NCBI GenBank assembly: GCA_964415395.1
Contig: CAYPZU010000012.1
Span: 1-39,959 of the forward strand
DNA length: 39,959 nt
Source of the DNA: CAYPZU01 sp964415395
GTDB taxonomy: Bacteria; Chlamydiota; Chlamydiia; Chlamydiales; SM23-39
Direction of reading: 5' to 3'
Shown one piece after another: positions 24,519 through 31,580 of the stretch. The position numbers were made by a program, and so were the translations under genes. Position 1 is the stretch's first letter, and every line of letters begins with the position of its first letter. Below the pieces are notes generated by a model, which did no database searches, was not told where the DNA came from, and saw only the letters and a list, made by a program, of their open reading frames with translations.

Positions 24519-25180
24519 GCTTCTTCTTTTCCAGAAAACTCCTCCCTCTGCCGATCCCGCCGAAACGAGCGGGCCAGCCTCCGCTCTTTGAAAAAGAGGG
24601 GAAGCGCCTCACCCTCGAAGAATTCGAAAAGGAAACAGGCGCGCCGTTTTTATCCCACCTCGACTTCGCTGACGCGAAGGTCTACACCGACCTGGTTGCA
24701 AGAGGGATCAGGCAGGCAAAGAAAGAGGCTGTCACCCGCGAGCAGCTCTGGATGGGAAGCTACTTCAAAAAGGAGATCGCGTCGGGGGCTCTTCCAGATG
24801 TGGAGATCCGCTGGATCGGCCCGGAAATCGGCTGGGGCGTTTTCGCGGCCCGCGATTTCAGGAAGATGGAATTCATCGCCGAATACTCGGGAAAAGTGAG
24901 GAAGCGGAGGCGCAGCGACGGAAAAAACGCCTACTGTTTCGAATACGTCGTCGTCCAGGGAGTCAAAACGCCCTACACGATCGACGCTTTGGAGCAGGGC
25001 GGGGTTGCCCGCTACATCAACCACAGTTCGAAACCCAACCTTTTAACGAGCCTGGCGACGTTTGATTTCTTGAGCCATGTCGTTTTATTTACAGCCCGCC
25101 CCGTAGCTAAGGGGGAGCAGCTTGGCTACGACTATGGCGACGACTACTGGGCGAAGCGGACACCCCCCTCTCAACTCTAA
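24515..25180 (+). CDS. SET-domain methyltransferase, second copy
   Basis: The 221-residue protein is a SET domain with a short N-terminal extension. EIGWGVFAARDF, VARYINHSSKPNLL and LGYDYGDDYW give the AdoMet-binding and catalytic parts; the closing Tyr of DYG is kept. It has a basic insert (VRKRRRSDGK) between the first strands, as in copy 1 (KERKRKHLKE). The ATG overlaps the stop of the first SET gene (ATGA), so equal amounts should be made. It resembles copy 1 over the whole SET domain and probably arose by tandem duplication, but it lacks the ankyrin part. Confidence 0.87.
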   Translation: MSFFFSRKLLPLPIPPKRAGQPPLFEKEGKRLTLEEFEKETGAPFLSHLDFADAKVYTDLVARGIRQAKKEAVTREQLWMGSYFKKEIASGALPDVEIRWIGPEIGWGVFAARDFRKMEFIAEYSGKVRKRRRSDGKNAYCFEYVVVQGVKTPYTIDALEQGGVARYINHSSKPNLLTSLATFDFLSHVVLFTARPVAKGEQLGYDYGDDYWAKRTPPSQL

Positions 25181-25191
25181 TACACTCTTTT

Positions 25192-25215
25192 CTCTGTGTT
25201 CTCTGTGCCTCTGTG
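25192..25215. repeat. Three CTCTGTG heptamers
   Basis: CTCTGTG occurs at 25192-25198, 25201-25207 and 25209-25215 in the short gap between the convergent SET and PspC genes. On the other strand it reads CACAGAG, a pattern I have met as a short intergenic repeat in several unrelated bacteria. Confidence 0.6.
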
Positions 25216-25225
25216 GTGGATCTCT

Positions 25226-25618
25226 CTACTTTTCGGGGATAATCATCCAGCCGATCAGATAGATCAGCACGAGAGGCAGCACTCCCGTCAAAAGGCAGAG
25301 GAATACAGCGATCAGGCGGATCGTCGTCGGATCGACATTGAGAAGGATGCCGAGCCCCCCGCAGATGCCGGCGATCTTCCGATTCGTTTTGGAGCGGAAA
25401 AGATGCTTGTACTCGGTTCGGGGCGCCCCGTTCGGCTCGAGGGGAATGATCAGCGCCGCAACGAGATAGACGGCCAGGAGGGGAAGAAAGCCCGTGAAGA
25501 TCAGAAGGATGACGGCCAAAAAGCGAATGAAAGTCGGGTCGATCTCGAGATACTGGGCAAGCCCGCCGCAGATCCCCAGAAAAATTTTGTCAGAGCGGGA
25601 ACGGGTGAGCTTTCTCAT
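25226..25618 (-). CDS. Tandem PspC-domain membrane protein
   Basis: The 130-residue product holds two PspC domains back to back. Each has a basic start (KLTRSRSDKIFLGICGGLAQ; LFRSKTNRKIAGICGGLGIL), a D-P-T-x-I-R motif and a hydrophobic helix ending in IIP. PspC proteins sit in the inner membrane and are tied to envelope stress; PspC-only proteins outside the phage-shock operon are common and of unclear role. The ATG at 25618 has AAGG five bases upstream and gives the usual N terminus; an earlier start at 25663 adds unlike sequence. Divergent from the outer-membrane barrel gene. Confidence 0.85.
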   Translation of the reverse strand: MRKLTRSRSDKIFLGICGGLAQYLEIDPTFIRFLAVILLIFTGFLPLLAVYLVAALIIPLEPNGAPRTEYKHLFRSKTNRKIAGICGGLGILLNVDPTTIRLIAVFLCLLTGVLPLVLIYLIGWMIIPEK

Positions 25619-25682
25619 GAGAACCTTGTGAAAATCTACTCCACAGGTTACACTAACCGCCATTTAAACAGGCAATTCTTCT

Positions 25683-26594
25683 TTGAAAAGCTGGCCCCTC
25701 TTTTTGCTCCCTTTCGCCCTGTTCGCAACGGTCAACGAGCCGCTCCGCTGGGAACTCTCGTCCGGCTACCGGAACGACCGGATCCATTGGCACCTGCAGA
25801 ACTCAGGGGATGACGCCGCCCAAACCTATAGCGAACTGAGCCGCGACGTCCAGTTCTGGGAAAACGCCCTCACCCTCAAAGTGATTCACCGCGACTTAAG
25901 CTTCTTCATGAGGGGAGCGTACGGCGCGTTCGGGAAAGGCAACGTCTTTCAGAAATTCTCCGACCTCCCGTTCACTTCCGAACAGCCCCAATTCGAGTAC
26001 AACAGCGAAGGATGGAGCGCCGATGCAACCGGCTATTTCGGTTATGCGGTCAATCTGACGGCCGACAGGATCTACAAAGTGATCCTGACCCCGCTGATGG
26101 GCCTTTCCGGCCATTTCGAGCGGCTCGAAAGAAAAGGCGTCCGCCCCGACCCGTACGCGGGGGAGGGGTTTGCTATGTCTGCGGCGCTCCATCCGCTTCA
26201 CATGACCTGGTGGGGCTTCTTCCTCGGCGGCGGGTTCACGATCGAGCCGGGCAACTGCCTCATTTTAAACGCTGGCTACACCTACCACTGGCTCCGGATG
26301 CGGCTCAACACAAAATGGGACACGCAGGTCGATCTCGGCCCTCCTTCGGAAACCACGATGCGCGCGACCGAAGGGGGCAACCTCGGCCACACAGGATGGG
26401 CGCAGATCGACGGGATGCTCGGACGCTTCTGGCGGATCGGCCTCGGCGGCCTGATCCACTACTTCTCCTCCAAAGTCACACCAGCCGACGTCTCCACTTC
26501 CGTCGACGGCGCGCCGCCCACGTCTACACCGCAGAAAATCAAACTCCGCTGGGCCACCATCTCCGGCTGGGCGCAAGTCTCTCGGGAATTCTGA
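25683..26594 (+). CDS. Predicted outer-membrane beta-barrel protein
   Basis: The 303-residue protein opens with a signal peptide (MKSWPLFLLPFALFATVN) and then shows alternating hydrophobic/polar strands rich in Tyr, Trp, Phe and Gly throughout. It ends in Phe (AQVSREF), the usual C-terminal signal for the BAM assembly machinery. It probably forms a barrel of 10-14 strands in the outer membrane; I do not recognise the family. The start is TTG at 25683 with only a weak site upstream. The stop overlaps the next start as TGATG, so it is coupled to the rRNA methyltransferase, an odd partner. Confidence 0.7.
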   Translation: MKSWPLFLLPFALFATVNEPLRWELSSGYRNDRIHWHLQNSGDDAAQTYSELSRDVQFWENALTLKVIHRDLSFFMRGAYGAFGKGNVFQKFSDLPFTSEQPQFEYNSEGWSADATGYFGYAVNLTADRIYKVILTPLMGLSGHFERLERKGVRPDPYAGEGFAMSAALHPLHMTWWGFFLGGGFTIEPGNCLILNAGYTYHWLRMRLNTKWDTQVDLGPPSETTMRATEGGNLGHTGWAQIDGMLGRFWRIGLGGLIHYFSSKVTPADVSTSVDGAPPTSTPQKIKLRWATISGWAQVSREF

Positions 26595-27328
26595 TGCGCT
26601 GGCCACCCAAAGAACAACTGGTGATCGGCCTCCACGCGATCCGCGAACTGCTGCTCCATGCTCCCGACCGCCTGATCCGCATCCTGACGGTTCCTCCGAA
26701 AGGCTCCCGCAAAAGCGAAGTCCTCGAACTCTGCGAGAAAAAAGGGATTCCGATCTCCTTCTGTTCCGAGAATGACCTGACGAAAATGTCCGACTCCGAC
26801 TCCCACCAGAACATCGCGGCTCATGTAAAAGGGAGAAAATTCTACGACGCAAAGGAGTTTATCGAGGAGAGCGGGGAAACGAGTTTCGTTCTGATGCTCG
26901 ACCAGATCTTCGACCCGCAGAATTTCGGAGCTATTTTGCGCTCGGCGGAAGCCTTCGGCGTCGACGGCGTCGCCTGGTCGAAAAACCGCGGCTCCGATCT
27001 CACCCCCACCGTCGCCAAAACAAGCTGCGGCGCGAGCGAGCTGATTCCGCTCATCCGGATTTCCAATCTCGCCGATGCGGTCCTTAAATTCCAGGAAGCG
27101 GGCTATGAGATCGTCGCCTCGCTGCTCGAACCTTCTTCGGAAAGCGCTTTCACCTTCCGCTACGCGCCGAAATCGGTTCTGATTCTAGGATCGGAAGGGG
27201 AGGGGATCCAGCCTCTCATCCGGAAAAAAGCGGACCGTTCGATTTACATCCCGATGAGCGGGAAAATCGAATCGCTCAATGTGGCGCAGGCCGCGAGCGT
27301 TCTCCTCGCCCTCAAAAACACCCGATGA
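26594..27328 (+). CDS. rlmB: SpoU/TrmH-family 23S rRNA 2'-O-methyltransferase (RlmB-like)
   Basis: The 244-residue protein has an N-terminal substrate-binding domain (VIGLHAIRELLLHA to about 75) and a SPOUT domain. Motif 1 is DPQNFGAILRSAEAFGVDGV, motif 2 LGSEGEGI, motif 3 IPMSGKIESLNVAQAASVL. RlmB methylates the ribose of G2251 in 23S rRNA. CGGGA lies six to ten bases before the ATG, which shares bases with the stop of the barrel gene. A TrmH-type tRNA specificity cannot be excluded, but the N-terminal domain and length favour RlmB. Confidence 0.88.
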   Translation: MRWPPKEQLVIGLHAIRELLLHAPDRLIRILTVPPKGSRKSEVLELCEKKGIPISFCSENDLTKMSDSDSHQNIAAHVKGRKFYDAKEFIEESGETSFVLMLDQIFDPQNFGAILRSAEAFGVDGVAWSKNRGSDLTPTVAKTSCGASELIPLIRISNLADAVLKFQEAGYEIVASLLEPSSESAFTFRYAPKSVLILGSEGEGIQPLIRKKADRSIYIPMSGKIESLNVAQAASVLLALKNTR

Positions 27329-27355
27329 ATTCCATCCATCATTCCTATCGTTTAC

Positions 27356-27440
27356 GAAGGGACAGGATAGGCAAGATCGCAATCCCACCCCAGAAAAGAT
27401 GCTTTTCAGGGGCCCCGGGCGGCAGGATTTGCAAGATAGA
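27356..27440 (+). repeat. Left 85-nt arm of a large inverted repeat
   Basis: It matches the reverse complement of 28024-28108 at 81 of 85 positions. The arm has a modular build: GATAGGCAAGAT, a hairpin core (27388-27412, CCCC-a-GAAAAG-atg-CTTTTC-a-GGGG), then a degenerate GATTTGCAAGAT. Confidence 0.9.
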
Positions 27441-27491
27441 AAATTTCATCCTGCGTATCATGCCGACGTTTCGGCGATCCTTTTCATCCTG

Positions 27492-27812
27492 TTAATTGAT
27501 CGTCAGGGGCGTTGTTTTTAAAGTATTTTTCAGAGATTCGTATAAATCTTGAATTCTCTCGGTCAGTACAATTTCCGCCACAACCATAGAGGTTCCTAAT
27601 ACCGCCTTCCCAAACAATAAGTAGGCTTCGTTTGTATCGAGTTCCCCGGGTTCCGTGCACGCTAAGTGAATGGCGGCGCAAGATGCCGCATAGAAAGCCA
27701 ATGCCCCGCCGGCTGCTCCAGTGATTTTTGCGAATTGAACTCTTGGCTCTTCGCGCAAAAAATCTTGCCCCGCGCTGATTATGCCCTGAAATGCTCTATT
27801 AACCAGATTCAT
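27492..27812 (-). CDS. Inc-like small protein with two adjacent hydrophobic segments
   Basis: The 106-residue product has two hydrophobic stretches, about 31-51 (GAAGGALAFYAASCAAIHLA) and 66-86 (LFGKAVLGTSMVVAEIVL), separated by a short acidic loop, with soluble ends and no cleavable signal. This paired layout is the trademark of chlamydial inclusion membrane (Inc) proteins, which are type III secretion substrates; sequence does not otherwise identify it. AAGGAA precedes the ATG, and a promoter lies at 27836-27864. The gene sits wholly between the arms of an 85-nt inverted repeat, which suggests acquisition with a mobile or recombining element. A two-TM inner-membrane protein is the alternative. 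Confidence 0.55.
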   Translation of the reverse strand: MNLVNRAFQGIISAGQDFLREEPRVQFAKITGAAGGALAFYAASCAAIHLACTEPGELDTNEAYLLFGKAVLGTSMVVAEIVLTERIQDLYESLKNTLKTTPLTIN

Positions 27813-27835
27813 AAAATTCCTTTTTTAAAGCATTA

Positions 27836-27864
27836 ATTATACGTTAATATTTGGCAAAAAACAA
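27836..27864 (-). promoter_or_regulatory. Promoter of the Inc-like gene
   Basis: On the minus strand TTGTTT (27859-27864), 17 bases, then a perfect TATAAT (27836-27841). The transcript would start near 27829, leaving a leader of about 17 bases. Confidence 0.6.
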
Positions 27865-27881
27865 TCGGGCTGCATCCCGAT
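27864..27881. promoter_or_regulatory. Inverted repeat upstream of the Inc-like promoter
   Basis: ATCGGG-CTGCAT-CCCGAT, with partly complementary AACA/TGTT flanks, abuts the -35 element. It could be an operator or the end of a transcript from the other side. Confidence 0.35.
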
Positions 27882-27907
27882 ATTGTTATTCTACGCTTGA
27901 AAAAGGA

Positions 27908-27948
27908 ACAGGATAGGCAAGATCGCAAGCGGCATGATAGGCAAGATA
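27908..27948 (+). repeat. Short copy of the 85-nt repeat without its hairpin core
   Basis: The first 21 bases equal 27362-27382 of the left arm, and the next 20 equal the reverse complement of the right arm. The 36 bases that hold the hairpin core are absent. GATAGGCAAGAT occurs twice here. Confidence 0.85.
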
Positions 27949-28023
27949 AACTGAGTGAAATATCGTAGGTGGTTTTTGGCTGGCGGGGATAGAAAATTGG
28001 GATATTCGTTCCCATCCTAATGA

Positions 28024-28108
28024 TCTATCTTGCCTATCATGCCGCCCGGGGCCCCTGAAAAGCATCTTTTCTGGGGTGGAATTGCGATCTTGCCTATCCT
28101 GTCCCTTC
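28024..28108 (-). repeat. Right 85-nt arm of the large inverted repeat
   Basis: Reverse complement of 27356-27440 with four differences; here both GATAGGCAAGAT boxes are intact. The region 27813-28167 otherwise has only the Inc-like promoter, the short repeat copy and no gene. Confidence 0.9.
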
Positions 28109-28167
28109 TTATTCGACCAACGCTGGCGGGTTATGCAACGGTTTCAACGATAGAAAATGGGGGGAGA

Positions 28168-28701
28168 TTAGAGGAGGTTTTCTTTGGCGTAGGCCAGGAT
28201 TTGCCGGACGTTTTTCCAGTTCGCGGCAGGAACCTGTTCGAAGATGGGCTGCAGCATATCTGCCGTCCATTTCACTTCTTTGGTGGAAAGGATGAGCTCT
28301 CCCCAGGAGGTATATCCATAAAGGGGAAGTTCGGAAGGTGTTTCTTTCGCCGCATCTTCCAAAAAGCACTTTTCGATCGTTTTGAGCATCTGGTAGGCTG
28401 CTGGCGAATCAAGCAGCTCGGGAAGCTGCTGGGCGTAGCTCAACAGCTCTTCATGGACGTTCTGGAACACTCCATTCAGGTGGTTCAAATCTTTCGCGGC
28501 GCCTTCTCTTGCTCCCTCGTCATCGGAGCGCATCAGGGCATGGATCTGCACCCACGCGCTCAACCCTTCCAAAGCCTCCCGCAGCCGCCCGGCAATGGCA
28601 AGCAGCTCCTCGGAGAGTCCCCCTGAAAAGCTGTCTTTCGAGTCATAGGACTGCGATACGGACTGAACTAAGTGGATCGGGTTGACGTTCATCGTGCTCA
28701 T
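28168..28701 (-). CDS. Unknown acidic helical protein (177 aa)
   Basis: The product is soluble, acidic and almost entirely helical, with no signal or membrane segment and no family I recognise. Its N terminus (MSTMNVNPIHLVQSVSQSYD) is Ser/Asn/Gln-rich and uncharged, as often seen in type III secreted proteins. Its size and acidity would also suit a secretion chaperone, and it lies just downstream of the SopB/IpgD-like gene on the same strand. It has its own promoter with perfect consensus, whose -10 lies only 8 bases before the ATG at 28701; a second ATG (28692) is in frame. An effector or chaperone role is a guess. Confidence 0.65.
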   Translation of the reverse strand: MSTMNVNPIHLVQSVSQSYDSKDSFSGGLSEELLAIAGRLREALEGLSAWVQIHALMRSDDEGAREGAAKDLNHLNGVFQNVHEELLSYAQQLPELLDSPAAYQMLKTIEKCFLEDAAKETPSELPLYGYTSWGELILSTKEVKWTADMLQPIFEQVPAANWKNVRQILAYAKENLL

Positions 28702-28709
28702 ACGCTTCT

Positions 28710-28738
28710 ATTATAACATTTTCTTTAAAAAATGTCAA
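28710..28738 (-). promoter_or_regulatory. Perfect consensus sigma-70 promoter
   Basis: On the minus strand TTGACA (28733-28738), exactly 17 bases, then TATAAT (28710-28715). All 12 consensus bases match. The -10 ends 8 bases before the ATG, so the transcript would have almost no leader. Confidence 0.8.
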
Positions 28739-28758
28739 TTAGCGTAATACGTTGACTA

Positions 28759-30921
28759 TCAACTATCTGAGTCTTCAAATAGGAGGGGATCGGCTTCCTG
28801 GCCGCCGTAGAGGAGCTGTTTCTGTCCCGCTTCGCGGTACTTCTCGTTGACGTGGAGCTTTGGAGTCAGGGCGTCTCCGTTTTTGATCATCTTGAACGGC
28901 ATCAGGACGGCGCTTACAACCCGCCAGGGTTTATGAGCGTACCGGAGCGAAGAGAGGATAGAAACTCCCCACAGGATCAACTGAACCGGAATAAGGGTAA
29001 GCAGGATCGTCAAAGCAACTGCTTTAATTTTGCCGACGACGCCTTTTTTCCAGAGCTTTTTCTGGTAGATAAAGACCCGGTCGATCTCTTTCTGGTGGGC
29101 GCCGGTTGCTTTCAGTCCGCACCAGGCAAACGCCTGGAACGGGGTAGGGGGGAGGATCCAGCCTGCGATCGGGAGCGCCCATCGCTTGAATCGGCTCGCT
29201 GCCACGGGCTCTTCTTTTTTCTTGAGATATCTGCCGGGCAGGAGGAATTTAAGTGCAGGATGCTGAAAGAGGCCTCGGTTGAATTTGTATCCTTTTTCGC
29301 CGCGGGATAATTCAGAAATTTTCACTCCTTTATGGAGGTTGTCGATGAAGAGCTCTTTAAATGGATAGTAGACGAGCGGCTGGCCCTGGGTGTTGACAGC
29401 GCCGGCAGGAGCGTGAGCTACTTTGGGCAAATCGAAGATCGCGACTCTGCCCTCTTTTTCCGGAAGGGGAGCTTTGGAGCGGAGCCACTGTTTCATCGAA
29501 GTGATCATCGCGTTGAGAACGTTTGTCCGGTCGACCAAACTCTTGCAGTTGTCGAAAACGGGGATGCCAAGCAAGTGAGCCAAAAAGGCGCGGGCCATCA
29601 GCTCTTCATGCGGCTCCAATACGTTCGCTTGCCACGGCCAGAGATTGTTTTGCTTTTCGAGGAAGTAGCGTGTGTCGGCAACAAGTTCGAGGAACCGGGC
29701 GCGGTCGACGCCGAAACGGGCGGCCCGCTTTGCGATGAACGCTTCCGGCATTCCGTCTACTTTTCTAAAGAGCGCCTGATCGCACTCGATGGTCGCGTCG
29801 CGGGCGGCGAATTCTCCGGAAACCGCTCCAGGGAGAGCCTGCTCGAGCGTGTTGGCGTAGTTGAACTGGGAAGCTGCGGCGGGAAGCGGACGGAAGCGGA
29901 CGCGGTAAACTTTCGAGGGATCGGCCGGGTCGGCGATATCGATCGGTTCCTTGCTCAGCTCTGCGTAGGCCTTCTGGAGATTTTCGAACATCTCTTTTTC
30001 GGCGCCGCCGTAAAGGGGAAGGAGGGACTGGGGCAGGAATTCGAAAATGTATTCATTTCCCTCTTGCTCGATCCCTTCAGCGAGATGGGCTTTCGCCGGA
30101 TCGCGGAAGAGGTTCATTTGGCTTAAGAAGGCGAACGTGCCGATTTCGGTTGCGGTGGCGAGGTTGGACGCGCGGGCTGGAGTCACGTCGATCGAGCCGT
30201 CTTCGGCTTCAATGACCCGAAGCAGCGTCGGCCGGTCGGCGAACCGGAGGAAGCTCGAGGTCACAGCGCCTTCGACATAGCCGTTTTTCGCAAAGACTTC
30301 GCGGGAGACGAACGGCTCCTCTCTGCCAAAAAACTGGGCCATATGCCCTTCGGGCTGGATCGTCATTTCATAATGGCTCCGCGGGACGATACTCTGCGCC
30401 ATGCCGTTGAGCGAATCCCGGGTTTTCGATTCCGCCGGGTCGTATTTGTCGCCAGCAAGTTCTCGGGTGAGTCTCCGGATATAGGCCGTGTCGCTTTCGC
30501 CGACGAGCCTCGGCTTGCGGGGATAGGGGATGCCGTCCAAATAATGGGGCTCTTCGATATTGCGGAAAGAAACCGTAGCGCGCCCTTCTTTTCTCAAAGG
30601 CGCTTCAGGAATATTGGGACCCGTCGGATCGGGAATATGGGGATCTTTGGCCCGCGCCTGGATCAAAGCCTGGCGCATCTTCGCCCAATCGCCTTCCGGC
30701 ATCGGGGCTAAAAGGGCGCCGTTATGGCCAAAAAAGCCCTCTTTTGACACCCGGGCGACCTGGGCGGCCGGAAGACCCTTCTCTTGCTCCACCCGCAGGT
30801 GGATTAAAGAAGAAGCGAGCTGCGCCACTTTTTTGGCTCCCTCGTTCTTCACGTCGCGCCAATGGAGGTCAAGCCTGAGAGGCCCTTCGTTATTAATTCG
30901 AGTCGTTATAATTCCAGTCAT
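28759..30921 (-). CDS. Putative phosphoinositide phosphatase effector (SopB/IpgD-like Cx5R) with C-terminal membrane segments
   Basis: The 720-residue protein carries VFDNCKSLVDRTNVLNA, with Cys459 and Arg465 in the Cx5R pattern. Salmonella SopB and Shigella IpgD have NCKSGKDRTGM there, and human INPP4 has CKSAKDRT, so the Cys, Lys, Ser, Asp, Arg and Thr fit; the second Lys is Val here. Cys459 also lies at almost the same position as the SopB catalytic Cys. Such enzymes dephosphorylate phosphoinositides on host membranes. Two hydrophobic stretches follow at about 590-612 and 640-670, which could anchor it to a vacuole, as in Legionella SidF/SidP. There is no signal peptide. The promoter has a perfect -10 only 9 bases before the ATG. 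Enzyme type is inferred from one motif. Confidence 0.65.
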   Translation of the reverse strand: MTGIITTRINNEGPLRLDLHWRDVKNEGAKKVAQLASSLIHLRVEQEKGLPAAQVARVSKEGFFGHNGALLAPMPEGDWAKMRQALIQARAKDPHIPDPTGPNIPEAPLRKEGRATVSFRNIEEPHYLDGIPYPRKPRLVGESDTAYIRRLTRELAGDKYDPAESKTRDSLNGMAQSIVPRSHYEMTIQPEGHMAQFFGREEPFVSREVFAKNGYVEGAVTSSFLRFADRPTLLRVIEAEDGSIDVTPARASNLATATEIGTFAFLSQMNLFRDPAKAHLAEGIEQEGNEYIFEFLPQSLLPLYGGAEKEMFENLQKAYAELSKEPIDIADPADPSKVYRVRFRPLPAAASQFNYANTLEQALPGAVSGEFAARDATIECDQALFRKVDGMPEAFIAKRAARFGVDRARFLELVADTRYFLEKQNNLWPWQANVLEPHEELMARAFLAHLLGIPVFDNCKSLVDRTNVLNAMITSMKQWLRSKAPLPEKEGRVAIFDLPKVAHAPAGAVNTQGQPLVYYPFKELFIDNLHKGVKISELSRGEKGYKFNRGLFQHPALKFLLPGRYLKKKEEPVAASRFKRWALPIAGWILPPTPFQAFAWCGLKATGAHQKEIDRVFIYQKKLWKKGVVGKIKAVALTILLTLIPVQLILWGVSILSSLRYAHKPWRVVSAVLMPFKMIKNGDALTPKLHVNEKYREAGQKQLLYGGQEADPLLFEDSDS

Positions 30922-30930
30922 AGTTTAAAT

Positions 30931-30959
30931 ATTATACTAAAAACGTAATAATATTTCAT
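30931..30959 (-). promoter_or_regulatory. Promoter of the SopB/IpgD-like gene
   Basis: On the minus strand ATGAAA (30954-30959), 17 bases, and a perfect TATAAT (30931-30936), 9 bases before the ATG at 30921. No ribosome binding site is seen, so a leaderless message is possible. Confidence 0.5.
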
Positions 30960-30993
30960 TTCTTAAATTAATTATAACTAGATAGTTAAATAT

Positions 30994-31455
30994 TTACTTT
31001 GCTTGGCGGGGCCAGGGGAGGGAGAGGTGGCTGCGGCCATGGCGGGCGAGCCAGTTGGAGACGTCGATCTCAAGGGTCTTCCCCTTGGCGACGACTTCCA
31101 TCAGCTCATCCCAGTTTTCGGAGAGGGCGGCCTCGTCCTCCAGCGCCAGAAGTTGGTTATAATAAGCGTCTTCCTCGTCGATCATCCCTTCTTCGATGCA
31201 CTTGACGAGGCTGTTTCGGATCGCCTCGAGGTTCTCGACGGCGTCCTCTTTGGCGTCGAGGAAGAGAAGCTGGTTGGGGTCTTTGGCCATATACCCAAAT
31301 GAACTCAAAACTTGGTTTCTGACTGCGTCGAGCAGCCACTGAATTTGCGACCCGCCTGCATCGCTAAACTTTTTAAGTTTAGCTGCTTCGGCGCCGGCTT
31401 TGCCTGGCGTAAATTCAGGGCGCCTCCTTGTCATATACCCAACTTTTGAGTTCAT
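30994..31455 (-). CDS. Unknown small helical protein (153 aa)
   Basis: A soluble, mostly helical, acidic protein (for example EDAVENLEAIRNSLVKCIEE) with a basic N terminus (MTRRRPEF after residue 7). No domain is recognised. The start at 31455 is chosen because TGAGG lies about 9 bases upstream; GTG 31479 and ATG 31434 are alternatives. It ends in RHGRSHLSLPWPRQAK. It is upstream of the SopB-like gene on the same strand, with about 70 AT-rich bases between, and divergent from the proline/acid-rich gene. Its size and position would also fit an effector chaperone. Repeats inside the gene and over its start are unusual. Confidence 0.6.
   Translation of the reverse strand: MNSKVGYMTRRRPEFTPGKAGAEAAKLKKFSDAGGSQIQWLLDAVRNQVLSSFGYMAKDPNQLLFLDAKEDAVENLEAIRNSLVKCIEEGMIDEEDAYYNQLLALEDEAALSENWDELMEVVAKGKTLEIDVSNWLARHGRSHLSLPWPRQAK
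31290..31315 (+). repeat. 26-nt inverted repeat, internal arm
   Basis: TATACCCAAATGAACTCAAAA plus CTTGG matches the reverse complement of 31439-31464 with one difference. It lies inside the coding region. Confidence 0.85.
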
Positions 31456-31475
31456 TTGGGTATACCTCAGGTATA
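31434..31475. promoter_or_regulatory. Overlapping palindromes at the start of the 153-aa gene
   Basis: TATACCCAA (31434-31442) pairs with TTGGGTATA (31456-31464), and TATACC-TCA-GGTATA (31461-31475) is a perfect palindrome that covers the ribosome binding site. The second arm of the 26-nt repeat (31439-31464) lies here too. This suggests an autoregulatory operator or RNA switch. Confidence 0.45.
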
Positions 31476-31518
31476 TCACATAGTATTTATTTTAATAACA
31501 ATATTATTATTATAACTA

Positions 31519-31571
31519 TTTAAAATAAATCGTAGATTGTTTATAATATTTCCTAAAATTAACAATATAAT
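31519..31571 (+). promoter_or_regulatory. AT-rich promoter region of the proline/acid-rich gene
   Basis: TTTAAA (31519-31524), 17 bases, TATAAT (31542-31547) gives a usable promoter with GGAG (31572-31575) in its leader. A second TATAAT (31566-31571) lies 9 bases before the ATG but lacks a -35. Confidence 0.45.
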
Positions 31572-31580
31572 GGAGATATT

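Noticed and set aside
27356..28108. CRISPR-like repeats (GATAGGCAAGAT)
   Set aside because: Only a few copies, in both orientations with irregular spacing and no cas genes.
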